From Limibacillus halophilus (GTDB lineage Bacteria; Pseudomonadota; Alphaproteobacteria; Kiloniellales; CECT-8803), in the NCBI RefSeq assembly GCF_014191775.1, contig NZ_JACHXA010000010.1:62001-126000 (forward strand): a stretch of DNA of 64,000 bases, written 5' to 3'. The notes below the pieces were generated by a model, which worked only from the letters and a program-made list of their open reading frames with translations, made no database searches and was not told the origin of the DNA. Positions 1 to 7,441 of the stretch are shown here, one piece after another (positions within the stretch are counted from its first letter, which is position 1; each line of letters begins with the position of its first letter). A program made the translations under genes and the position numbers.

Positions 1-863
1 CCGGCACGGCGATGCCATGCGCCGTAGCGCTCGGCAAAGATATAGGCGTTCACGCCGGTCGGCATGGCTGCCAGCAAGACCGCGACAGCGGTCCAAAGAG
101 GCGGTAGCTCAAAGATCCAAGCCGCCGCTACCCAGACGATCAACGGGTGGATGATCAATTTGATGAAGCTTACCGTGATCGAGTCCATCAGATTACCGGC
201 CAAGCGATACTGCCGGAGCGCTGCCCCCGTGCTAAAGAGCGCGCAAGGAATCACCGCCTGCGCAAGCAAGTCCAGGAAACGGTCGGCGGCGGCAGGCAGC
301 CCCCAGCCCGTCTCGCCCCAGAAAATACCGATGACCAGCGCCAGGATGAGCGGATTTCCAAGAATACCCTTCAAGCTCTGGATCAGCGTGGACAGAAGTC
401 CGCCGCCACCTGCGCGGACCAACTCAAGAGCGACGGTCACTGTCGAGAAATAGAGAATTCCATGGAACGCCAGAAGCAGGAAGAAAGGCTGTGCCGCGGC
501 ATCGCCGAAGGCTGTCAGCACCAGCGGAATCCCGAACATGACCGAGTTTGAGAAGCAACCGGTCATACCGGCGATGACGGATTCCATCGCGCCTTGCCGG
601 AACACCGCTTTCCCCACAAACCAAGTCAACAGCGCCACCGCCAGACTGCTTCCGTAGTAAGCGACCAGAAAATCGAAGGGTAGGTCGCCGGGCAGCGGCG
701 AGCGGGCCATGGCGCGAAACAGAAGCGCGGGTGCGGCGAAGTTGAACACGAATGTCGCCAGCGTCTGAGCGGCACCTTCCTTCAACCAGCCGAAATGTGC
801 GGCGATATATCCCAGTAAAGCGAGGCCGAAAACCGGCGCAGCGATATTGAAAACGATTTCCAT
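1..863 (-). CDS. AEC (auxin efflux carrier) family transporter, 3' end cut off by the window
   Basis: Inner-membrane secondary transporter of the AEC family, which exports or exchanges small organic acids in the members that have been studied. The reading frame starts at the ATG at 863 (MEIVFNIAAPVFGL) and stays open to the left window edge, giving about 287 residues of a family that is usually 300-320 long, so only the C-terminal end is missing. Hydrophobic helices alternate with short loops; the GNPLILALVIG and SNSVMFGIPL segments are typical of the family's two half-repeats. The gene runs away from the ACT-domain gene, which is also on the minus strand and ends 57 bases upstream. An overlapping 157-codon ORF at 424-897 is a shadow in another frame. 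Substrate unknown. Confidence 0.85.
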   Translation of the reverse strand, partial: MEIVFNIAAPVFGLALLGYIAAHFGWLKEGAAQTLATFVFNFAAPALLFRAMARSPLPGDLPFDFLVAYYGSSLAVALLTWFVGKAVFRQGAMESVIAGMTGCFSNSVMFGIPLVLTAFGDAAAQPFFLLLAFHGILYFSTVTVALELVRAGGGGLLSTLIQSLKGILGNPLILALVIGIFWGETGWGLPAAADRFLDLLAQAVIPCALFSTGAALRQYRLAGNLMDSITVSFIKLIIHPLIVWVAAAWIFELPPLWTAVAVLLAAMPTGVNAYIFAERYGAWHRRA

Positions 864-920
864 GCGGGCGAACACCAACCTCGATCACGCGCCGCAAGTC
901 GCTGCGCCTTGGTCATTTTT

Positions 921-1277
921 TCAGGATTTAACCGCAGTCAGCACCGTCTCCACACCCCAAATCTGGCGCAGGCACCGCGCGATATAATCTCCTTTGTCAG
1001 GTTCCAGTCCTTGGACCTGCAGGTCAATGGTCAGTTTCTCCCCGCGTGGCCCGGCGCGGTCGCTGTGCCAGCGGTCCGGTACGATATTGCGCTTGGCAAA
1101 CAGTTCCAAAACACGCGGCATCACACCCGGGTCGGCGTGAGCAAGCAACGAGAAGCAAAAGGTTGAAGGTCGAAGAGCCGGGGGAAATCCCGGCTTGGGT
1201 TTGTTAGCGGTCTCGGCGACCGCATGTGGTTCTGTACCCAACATGACGTTGAAACTCCGAAGCATGGTTCCAGGCAA
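921..1277 (-). CDS. Small ACT-domain protein
   Basis: Stand-alone regulatory-type protein of 118 residues. Residues about 40-115 form one ACT fold: the segment FSLLAHADPGVMPRVLELFA has the beta-alpha pattern with the small-residue turn (ADPGV) that binds a ligand in amino-acid-sensing ACT domains, followed by strands carrying LTIDLQVQGL. The closest look is to the regulatory subunit of acetohydroxyacid synthase, but the usual second half is missing. The first 35 residues are of low quality and the true start may be internal (M12). No enzyme partner is adjacent: the neighbours are an AEC transporter and a divergent ArsR regulator. Its partner and ligand cannot be deduced. Confidence 0.72.
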   Translation of the reverse strand: MPGTMLRSFNVMLGTEPHAVAETANKPKPGFPPALRPSTFCFSLLAHADPGVMPRVLELFAKRNIVPDRWHSDRAGPRGEKLTIDLQVQGLEPDKGDYIARCLRQIWGVETVLTAVKS

Positions 1278-1456
1278 ACAAACAGCAAAATCCCGGTCGC
1301 CCGCAGGGCGCCGGGTCGCTAATTCGCAGCCCGCTTCGTTGTTTCGGCATCAATTCCATAAGTTCAGCTTACGCAATGACTTAAGAGTGGTCAAGTATAC
1401 CAGACATGTCCTCCAGCCCCCTTGCTCATTTGTCAGCGACCTAGTAACCATCGGCT

Positions 1457-1819
1457 ATGGACAGCATCACAATCAATAACAAGCGCGAGATTAGCGCCGA
1501 GGATCAACCCGCGACCCTGCATGAGCAGATGCGGTCCAATGCTCGCATGGCGAGTCGATTCCTTAAGGCCGTCAGCCACGAAAACCGCTTGTTGATACTC
1601 TGTCTGTTGGCCGAAGGCGAAAAAGCGGTGACGGAGCTTGAACGGACGCTCGGCATGCGTCAGCCAGCAGTCTCGCAGCAGCTGGCTCGCCTGCGCAGCG
1701 ACAATCTGGTGCGGGCTAGGCGCGATGGCAAGGCCATCTATTACTCTATCGCCAGCGAGGAAGCACGGCAGCTGCTGACCCTGCTCCACAGCCTTTATTG
1801 TGGCAAGTCTGAGTCGTAG
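1457..1819 (+). CDS. ArsR-family repressor with the SqrR/BigR-type cysteine pair
   Basis: Winged-helix DNA-binding repressor of 120 residues. The recognition region (TELERTLGMRQPAVSQQLARL, about residues 59-79) and the wing (ARRDGKAIYYSI) are well kept. It has exactly two cysteines, C49 and C115, 66 residues apart. That matches the spacing of the redox pair in the sulfide-responsive repressors SqrR (C41/C107) and BigR (C42/C108), which form a polysulfide bridge, and metal-binding motifs of arsenic or zinc sensors are absent. The N-terminus is about 7 residues longer than in those proteins. No sulfide-oxidising gene lies beside it; the next gene downstream is an NCS2 permease 229 bases away. 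Role as a persulfide sensor is inferred from the cysteines. Confidence 0.85.
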   Translation: MDSITINNKREISAEDQPATLHEQMRSNARMASRFLKAVSHENRLLILCLLAEGEKAVTELERTLGMRQPAVSQQLARLRSDNLVRARRDGKAIYYSIASEEARQLLTLLHSLYCGKSES

Positions 1820-2048
1820 CGTCTGCCCATTCCAACGAGAATGCCCGGCAATGACTCCTTTTACTTCTCAGAATCGATAAGGCGTTCTATTAAGACCTGT
1901 CATTGAAGGCTGCCTGCTTTTGGGAGTCTGGGTCAGAAGAGCAATCCGGGGGACTGCTTTTCATCTTGCCTGGACCAACTACGACCCAGCACCAAGCGTG
2001 ACCCGGTGTCAAAAACGATGGGCGGCCGATACAGGGGAGTAATCCGTC

Positions 2049-3347
2049 ATGTCAGATATCCAGTCTATCGATGTAGGCCAACGGCCAACCGGCGGCCTTT
2101 GGGCCATTCTGAGCCTGCAGCATCTCTTTGCGATGTTCGGCGCAACCGTTTTGGTTCCCATTCTAACCGGGCTGCCGCCTGAGGTGGCTCTTGTCAGCAG
2201 TGGTCTTGGAACCTTGATTTATCTCCTTTGCACCGGTGGTCAGGTGCCGGGTTATCTGGGCTCCTCCTTCGCCTTTATCGGTCCAATCGTCGCTGGTGCG
2301 GCGCTTGCGGGAACCAGCGGCGCGCTGTTTGGTGCGTTTTGTGCCGGTGGCGTTTACCTGCTCGTTGCCGCCCTGGTGCGCGGATTTGGGGTGGGCTGGT
2401 TGATGCGGCTCCTGCCGCCGGTCGTCGTTGGGCCGATCATCATGGTCATTGGCTTAGGGCTGGCGTCGATCGCTGTGGGCATGGCTCAGGGCACCATCGC
2501 CGGGGGACCTTACAACCTGACCAATTTTCTCGTGGCTTTGGTCACCCTGGGCGCGATTCTGTTTTTCTCTCTGGTGCTGAAGGGCTTTTTCAGCGTCATC
2601 CCCATTATTCTGGGTATCGGCATTGGCTATATCGTGGCCTTGATCGCGGGCCTCGTGGATTTCACGCCGGTTGCCGAAGCTCCCTTGTTCCGCGTTCCCG
2701 GCTTCGTCAGCTTCCTCGGCGGGTTCGGCGAAGGCGGGATTCCCTGGGGTGTCCTGCCCATCCTGGTGCCGGTCGCGCTCGTCACCATTGCCGAGCACAT
2801 CGGAGACACGGTCGTGCTTAGCCGTGTCGTCGGGCGTAACTATCTCAAGACACCGGGTCTTCACCGGACCCTGTTGGGCGACGGCCTGGCAACCATGGCA
2901 GCGGCCGTGATCGGCGGTCCTCCAAACACCACTTACGGCGAGAATATTGGCGTTTTGGCAATCACCCGCGTCTATTCCGTCTGGGTTATCGGCGGTGCCG
3001 CGGTCCTGGCCATTCTCCTGGGTTTCCTCGGCACGGTGGCGGCCTTCCTCGGATCGATTCCGACGGCGGTCATGGGCGGCGTTTCCATTGCCCTGTTCGG
3101 CGTCATCGCCTCCTCGGGTATCCGTACCTTGATCGAGGGCAAGGTCGATTTCGGAGAGCGCCGCAACCTGCTCGTTGCATCCGTCATTCTGGTCATCGGA
3201 ATTGGTGGCGCGACCTTGCAGATCAGCGATCAGTTCACAATCTCTTCGATGGCGCTTGCCGCTATCGTGGGCGTGGCGCTGCATGCACTGCTGCCTGACC
3301 GGCATCTGGGCGGTGACACTGAAACGGTCCTGGGCGGTCATGGCTGA
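2049..3347 (+). CDS. uraA: NCS2 family uracil/xanthine permease (UraA-like)
   Basis: Inner-membrane proton symporter for a nucleobase, 432 residues with about 14 membrane segments. The N-terminal QHLFAMFGATVLVPILTG is the family's first helix. Two glutamates that bind the base and proton in UraA have counterparts: E249 in IAEHIGD and E298 in the signature PPNTTYGENIGV. The start follows a good ribosome site (GGGGAG). It is monocistronic: a hairpin terminator lies just downstream and the next gene converges on it. UraA-type uracil transport is more likely than xanthine from the general look of the signature, but the substrate is not certain. A long antisense ORF over most of the gene is a shadow. 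Confidence 0.9.
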   Translation: MSDIQSIDVGQRPTGGLWAILSLQHLFAMFGATVLVPILTGLPPEVALVSSGLGTLIYLLCTGGQVPGYLGSSFAFIGPIVAGAALAGTSGALFGAFCAGGVYLLVAALVRGFGVGWLMRLLPPVVVGPIIMVIGLGLASIAVGMAQGTIAGGPYNLTNFLVALVTLGAILFFSLVLKGFFSVIPIILGIGIGYIVALIAGLVDFTPVAEAPLFRVPGFVSFLGGFGEGGIPWGVLPILVPVALVTIAEHIGDTVVLSRVVGRNYLKTPGLHRTLLGDGLATMAAAVIGGPPNTTYGENIGVLAITRVYSVWVIGGAAVLAILLGFLGTVAAFLGSIPTAVMGGVSIALFGVIASSGIRTLIEGKVDFGERRNLLVASVILVIGIGGATLQISDQFTISSMALAAIVGVALHALLPDRHLGGDTETVLGGHG

Positions 3348-3370
3348 ACGCCGGTAAGCTAATCAACGGC

Positions 3371-3410
3371 AAAGGGCCGATGCGCTGGCTGGCGTATCGG
3401 CCCTTTCTTT
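3371..3410. terminator. Bidirectional intrinsic terminator
   Basis: AAAGGGCCGAT and ATCGGCCCTTT form a perfect 11-base stem, extended inward by three further pairs, around a short loop (CTGGCTGG), followed by a T-rich run. Because the stem itself begins with As and ends with Ts it can work in both directions. It sits between the convergent permease gene and the amino-acid ABC permease gene. Confidence 0.85.
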
Positions 3411-3432
3411 GTTTCGAACTATCGGAACCTTC

Positions 3433-4398
3433 TCAGCGCCGGTCGCCCTTACCGTAGTGAGCTTCGATTCGTGCTTGAACCATTTCGAAGCAGATCGACA
3501 TGGCCCAGTATACGAGCGATGCGGTGATGAGCATTTCCAGGTGCTTGAACTCTGCCCGGCCTTGCGTTTTGGCAAGAAACGTCAGCTCCCAAACGCCGAC
3601 AACCGAAACCAAGGAGGAATCCTTCAGCATGGCGATGAACTGATTGCCCGTCGGCGGCACTATCAACTTCATGGCTTGAGGCAGCACGATCTTACGCATG
3701 ATCACCACATGCTTCAGCCCCAGCGCCGAGGCAGCCTCGTATTGACCCTGGGCGACGCCGATGATTCCGGCCCTGAAAATCTCCGCCATGTAAGCGCCGT
3801 AGCAAAGCGAGAGCGCCGCGATTCCCGCCGGCACGGGATCCACGACGAAACCCATCTGCGGCAGCCCGATATAGATCAGATAGATCTGCATCAGTAACGG
3901 CAGGCCGCGAAAAAAGGAGATGTAGAAGGACGATATGCCGTAGGCGATTGGATTTTTCGACAGCTTGGCCAGCGCCGCAACTAACGCAATGACGCAGGCA
4001 ATGGCGATTGAGACGAGCGAGATATAGATCGTCGTGAAGGCGCCCTGCGTGATCAGGAAGCCGACCTTTTTGCCGATAAAACTGTAGCTAAGGTCGAAGG
4101 AATAGAAAAAAGCCATGAAGAGGACAAACAGTTGCCCCCAAACGAGCGGTAAGCGCACGCGCTTTGGCAGCAAACCGACAATGATAGCATCGAGCCAGAT
4201 TAAGGCCGTGACCACCAGCCCGCAGGCAAAGCGGCCCCATAAACCGCTTTCGCCCGGCTCGCCAATGGCCGGGCGGAGGAATTCGCCGATCATGGTGTCG
4301 CGGAGATCGACCAGCGCAAAGAGAAAGACACCGAACCAATAGCCGATCCAACGGCGCGCCAGCGGCCTTTCGAATAAAGTAAAGACGGAATCCATCAT
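3433..4398 (-). CDS. Polar amino-acid ABC transporter permease with N-terminal extension
   Basis: Inner-membrane subunit of a PAAT-family importer (HisM/GlnP type). The C-terminal 210 residues carry the core fold: GAFTTIYISLVS, FRGLPLLMQIYLIY and the EAA loop that contacts the ATPase (EAASALGLKHVVIMRKIVLPQA). About 110 residues with some four extra hydrophobic helices precede it, so it is longer than the usual 220-240 residues. I chose the ATG at 4398; the frame is open to a TTG at 4440, whose ribosome site is too close. It lies downstream of the binding-protein gene in the same direction, about 100 bases away. No ATPase gene is present in the window. A basic amino acid or trimethyllysine as substrate is suggested only by the neighbouring aminotransferase and dioxygenase. 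Confidence 0.88.
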   Translation of the reverse strand: MMDSVFTLFERPLARRWIGYWFGVFLFALVDLRDTMIGEFLRPAIGEPGESGLWGRFACGLVVTALIWLDAIIVGLLPKRVRLPLVWGQLFVLFMAFFYSFDLSYSFIGKKVGFLITQGAFTTIYISLVSIAIACVIALVAALAKLSKNPIAYGISSFYISFFRGLPLLMQIYLIYIGLPQMGFVVDPVPAGIAALSLCYGAYMAEIFRAGIIGVAQGQYEAASALGLKHVVIMRKIVLPQAMKLIVPPTGNQFIAMLKDSSLVSVVGVWELTFLAKTQGRAEFKHLEMLITASLVYWAMSICFEMVQARIEAHYGKGDRR

Positions 4399-4498
4399 GA
4401 AACGGCCGCCGACGCTGGGCAGGCGGCAACGCCTTGCCAAGCTCCATAGCCCGGCAAGGACGCTGCACCCTGCGTTCGGTTCTTGATCACACCACCTG

Positions 4499-5332
4499 TC
4501 ACTTTACGGTGGTGTAGTCGACGCCGTACCACTTCTCGGAGAGAGCCGCCAACGTGCCATCGTCATGCATCGCTTGAACGGCCTCTGCGATCTTGGCATT
4601 GAATTCGTCGTCGCCTTTATCGGTCGCGACGGCCAACGGCTCGTAGAAGCCCGGTTCACCGACGACCCGCAGGGGATAGTTGTTCTTGATGGCCTCCATG
4701 ATCGTCGGCAGAGCCGACATCACTGCGTCCAAACGAGTGCCGTCACCAAGACGGAGATCGTCGAAGGCATTGGTATCGGTCTCATACGACCGGATTTCTC
4801 CAGCATCTACATCATAGGTGAACTCTGGTGTGCCGACGGCATCAATAACCAGGTTCTTGTTCAAATAAGCCTCGTAGGTACAACCGCCGCATACACCGAT
4901 CGTCTTGCCATTGAGATCGGCCAGCGATTGCGCGCTGCTGTCTTTATGCACGGCGAATGCCGCCGGTACGTAGTAGTAGATTGCAGGGAAGTCGAGCACC
5001 TCGGCGCGCTGGGTCGTTGGCGTCATTGAGCCGACCGACATGTCCCAGCGGCCCTGCCAGTTTCCAGCGGTAATCACCTCCCAAGAAGGCGTGATGATCT
5101 TCAGCTCCACGCCCAACCGCTTTGCGATCTCGCGGCCCACGTCGACGTCAAAGCCATCCATTTCGTTATTATCGTTCAGGAAAGATTGCGGCGGATAGGC
5201 CGGATCGGAAGACATGACAAGTTGCTTTTCGGCCATTACCCGGTCCAGCGTAGCGCCGGCAAAAGCCACAATTGGTATCAAAACAAGCCCTGCTGCAAAC
5301 AGACTCGCTGATATGAATCCTGTAACTTTCAT
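4499..5332 (-). CDS. Periplasmic amino-acid-binding protein of an ABC transporter
   Basis: Cluster-F (SBP_bac_3) solute-binding protein of 277 residues with a classical signal peptide (cleavage near AFA|GA, residue 25). The ligand-site pattern of the polar amino-acid family is seen: SSDPAYPPQSF, MDGFDVDVGREIAKRLG, GSMTPTTQRAEVLDF (the arginine normally holds the alpha-carboxylate) and LDAVMSALP (the aspartate normally holds the alpha-amino group). CGGCT contains two close cysteines, unusual for the group. It is the first gene of a binding-protein/permease pair and is transcribed away from the aminotransferase gene at 5517. Their shared 184-base promoter region contains a dyad resembling the TetR operator at 7382, so it could belong to the same regulon. 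Confidence 0.9.
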   Translation of the reverse strand: MKVTGFISASLFAAGLVLIPIVAFAGATLDRVMAEKQLVMSSDPAYPPQSFLNDNNEMDGFDVDVGREIAKRLGVELKIITPSWEVITAGNWQGRWDMSVGSMTPTTQRAEVLDFPAIYYYVPAAFAVHKDSSAQSLADLNGKTIGVCGGCTYEAYLNKNLVIDAVGTPEFTYDVDAGEIRSYETDTNAFDDLRLGDGTRLDAVMSALPTIMEAIKNNYPLRVVGEPGFYEPLAVATDKGDDEFNAKIAEAVQAMHDDGTLAALSEKWYGVDYTTVK

Positions 5333-5483
5333 TACTTCATCTCCCTATCGTTGTCTCTTTTCGATGGTAAGACTGAACACAATCGCTTGTGGCGAAATTC
5401 AGCTCCACAGTTGCCCTAATCATGGAGTAAGTTCGCGAAAATCGCGCGAGCTTTTTTCCCAAGCAGTCGTTAGATTAAACTTC

Positions 5484-5499
5484 TTGATCATTCGTACAA
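5484..5499. promoter_or_regulatory. Imperfect TetR-type operator TTGATC-N4-GTACAA
   Basis: The dyad TTGATC-ATTC-GTACAA lies 17 bases before the aminotransferase start, inside the region shared with the divergent amino-acid importer genes. Spacer, right half and the following CAAG are identical to the perfect dyad TTGTAC-ATTC-GTACAA upstream of the TetR gene at 7382-7397; two bases of the left half differ. A repeat of 14 bases (ATTCGTACAACAAG) at two promoters 1.9 kb apart is best read as a shared regulator site. Confidence 0.65.
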
Positions 5500-5516
5500 C
5501 AAGAAAACGGTAGACC

Positions 5517-6728
5517 ATGTCACTTGCAAAGAGCGCCCGGCAAGGTACGGACCAAAGCCGATTCTCGTCCGTCGTTGAACAGATATCCGGCGAGGGCGCG
5601 CGTGCCTGGGAGATTCATTTTGTAGCCTCACAGCGCTTCGCGGCCGGGCAGGACATTTTGCGTTTGACGATTGGCGATCACGACTTCGACGCTCCGACGG
5701 CAGCGATCGAGGCAACCGTGGCAGCGCTTCGGTCCGGTCGCCACCACTATACCCGTGCGGGCGGCGAGTTACCCTTGCGCGATGCTGTCGCACGGTGGCA
5801 GTCCAAGTTGAATGGCCAACGCCTGTCACAGGAAAATGTCGTTGTTCTGCCGGGCGCACAGTCGGCACTTTACACGGGCGCGCGCTGCCTGTTCCAAGCG
5901 GGTGACAGCATCATCGTTCCTGACCCGATGTACGCCACTTATGAAGCAACGCTCCGGGCGAGCGGCGCCGAGGTGCGGCGCGTCCCACTACACCCTGAGA
6001 ACGCGTGGCGGTTGGATCCACAGGATGTTGCGCACGCGATCGACAACAGTGTTCGCGGGATCGTTCTGACGTCGCCCCACAACCCAACCGGCGCGCTGAT
6101 CGACGCGGAAAGCCTTGATGCCATCGCTCAACTCGCGCGTGATCATGACCTCTGGATCATAAGCGACGAGGTTTACGCGGCGATGGTCTACGAGGGTGAG
6201 CACCGGTCGATTGCAACTTTGCCCGGCATGTCGGACCGCACGTTGGTTCTGGGTTCGCTTTCCAAATCCCACGCCATGCCCGGTTGGCGTATTGGCTGGG
6301 GCGCGGGTCCGGCAGACCTGATCGAACACATGATTCAGCTTTCAAGCTGCATGTTCTTCGGCCAACCGCCCTTTGCCCAGGACGGCGCGCTAGAGGCCAT
6401 CGAAAGCAGCGCTGATACCGCCGTGTGGATACGCGACCTCTATAGGGTGCGCCGGGACCGGTTTTGCGATCAGGTGGCGAAGATTCCCAGATTGTCCTTT
6501 CAACGGCCTGCGGCTGGCATGTTCGTGATGCTCGACGTTCGCCAAACCGGTGTTTCAGCGAAAGAATTCGCCTGGGGCCTTTTGGATGCCGAAGGTTTGG
6601 CCCTGATGCCAGGAGAAGGGTTTGGCGACATGGGCAAAGGTCACCTTCGGGTCAGCCTGTCGGTCGATACCGATACCATCGATGATGCCGTGGCACGGTT
6701 GGCCCGCTATACTGGAAAGTTAGCCTGA
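5517..6728 (+). CDS. PLP-dependent aminotransferase, AruH (arginine:pyruvate transaminase)-like
   Basis: Fold-type-I class I/II aminotransferase of 403 residues. PLP-binding residues are in place: N189 in SPHNPTGA, D217 and Y220 in ISDEVYAA, the Schiff-base lysine K250 in SLSKSHAMPGWRIGW, and a C-terminal arginine (LRVSLSV) for the substrate carboxylate. The text is closest to what I recall of Pseudomonas AruH, which transaminates L-arginine, including the stretches GEGARAWEIH, DPMYATYEA and LPGMSDRTLVLGSLSKSHAM. It is monocistronic, overlaps the end of the convergent TetR gene by 9 bases and has an operator-like dyad just upstream. Given the trimethyllysine-dioxygenase-like gene under the same dyad, a cationic amino acid such as arginine, trimethyllysine or hydroxytrimethyllysine is a reasonable but unproven substrate. 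Confidence 0.88.
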   Translation: MSLAKSARQGTDQSRFSSVVEQISGEGARAWEIHFVASQRFAAGQDILRLTIGDHDFDAPTAAIEATVAALRSGRHHYTRAGGELPLRDAVARWQSKLNGQRLSQENVVVLPGAQSALYTGARCLFQAGDSIIVPDPMYATYEATLRASGAEVRRVPLHPENAWRLDPQDVAHAIDNSVRGIVLTSPHNPTGALIDAESLDAIAQLARDHDLWIISDEVYAAMVYEGEHRSIATLPGMSDRTLVLGSLSKSHAMPGWRIGWGAGPADLIEHMIQLSSCMFFGQPPFAQDGALEAIESSADTAVWIRDLYRVRRDRFCDQVAKIPRLSFQRPAAGMFVMLDVRQTGVSAKEFAWGLLDAEGLALMPGEGFGDMGKGHLRVSLSVDTDTIDDAVARLARYTGKLA

Positions 6729-7352
6729 ACGGTTTCCCGTATCGGGGAACGCCCACAGCCGCCCGATCCAATTAAGCACCGTCTGGCAGCCTTCGTCGGC
6801 GGAAAACACCTCGGGGTCAAGACACCATTCCAGCCAAAGGCCGTCGAGCATTGCAGAAAGACTGATCGCCGTCAGCCGGGTGTCGAGTGTAACGCCGCGC
6901 TTTTCCGCCGCCGCGCCGAGCAGCCCCTCCAGCCGCTCGCGATAAGCTGCATAAACCTCCCGATGCATACCGAAAACCCGCGTATCCGTCCTGACGAGGC
7001 TCCAAAAACCGATCCAGACCGCCAACAGGTCGCTGTCCAGAATGGGCGGTTCGAAACTCGCCTTCACGAAAGCCGTCAGACGCGCGTCCGGGTCCGGGCC
7101 TGCGGCGACCAACGCGGCGCCCAGTGTCCTGTCGACAGTTTCTCCAATCTGCCAGTAGGTCTGCGCTATCAGGTCTTCCTTGCCCGCGAAATGATGATTG
7201 ACGAGGCCGGGAGAAACCTCCGCACGCAGCGAGATTTCTCGCACCGACGTGCCCGCCACGCCCAACTCCGCAAGGCATCTCGCAGTTGCCTCGATCAACT
7301 TGCGGCGACGTTCTTCCGGCAAATCGCGGCTGTATTTCGGTTGTCTTTGCAC
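6720..7352 (-). CDS. BetI-like TetR-family transcriptional repressor
   Basis: TetR regulator of 210 residues. The N-terminal HTH spans about residues 15-60 (VREISLRAEVSPGLVNHHFAGK) and the C-terminal half has the BetI_C pattern ending in AMLDGLWLEWCLD. BetI proteins respond to choline; the ligand here may be another trimethylammonium compound. The frame is open to 7409, but I chose the GTG at 7352: it has an AGGGGC ribosome site, and the perfect operator dyad at 7382-7397 then falls in the 5' leader, as expected for autoregulation. It is divergent from the dioxygenase gene and convergent with the aminotransferase gene, so one dyad can control both sides. No betA, betB or choline transporter is nearby, so it is not the betI of a choline operon. 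Confidence 0.88.
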   Translation of the reverse strand: MQRQPKYSRDLPEERRRKLIEATARCLAELGVAGTSVREISLRAEVSPGLVNHHFAGKEDLIAQTYWQIGETVDRTLGAALVAAGPDPDARLTAFVKASFEPPILDSDLLAVWIGFWSLVRTDTRVFGMHREVYAAYRERLEGLLGAAAEKRGVTLDTRLTAISLSAMLDGLWLEWCLDPEVFSADEGCQTVLNWIGRLWAFPDTGNRSG

Positions 7353-7381
7353 CAGAGCCCCTATTCCTCTTGCTTTATTTA

Positions 7382-7397
7382 TTGTACATTCGTACAA
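7382..7397. promoter_or_regulatory. Perfect TetR operator dyad TTGTAC-N4-GTACAA
   Basis: A perfect 6+6 inverted repeat around ATTC in the intergenic region between the divergent TetR gene (start 7352) and the dioxygenase gene (start 7442). The related dyad at 5484-5499 has the same spacer and right half. Size and location fit a TetR-family site repressing both directions. Confidence 0.75.
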
Positions 7398-7441
7398 CAA
7401 GGATATCAATCAGCGCGTCACTATCCCGTGAGGAGCCCGAC

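Noticed and set aside
424-897. 157-codon ORF on the minus strand over the AEC gene
   Set aside because: Arg-rich shadow frame; the transporter frame (start 863) has the membrane-protein pattern and runs to the window edge.
1820-2048. Possible purine or xanthine riboswitch before the NCS2 permease
   Set aside because: I could not match the leader to any riboswitch core by eye; the gap is long but not structured in a known way.
2454-3341. 295-codon antisense ORF over the NCS2 permease
   Set aside because: Low-complexity Asp/Gln/Arg text typical of the complement of a membrane-protein gene; the plus strand has clear family motifs.
6720-7352. Naming the TetR gene betI
   Set aside because: The domain is BetI-like, but there are no choline oxidation or transport genes; the name would imply the wrong pathway.
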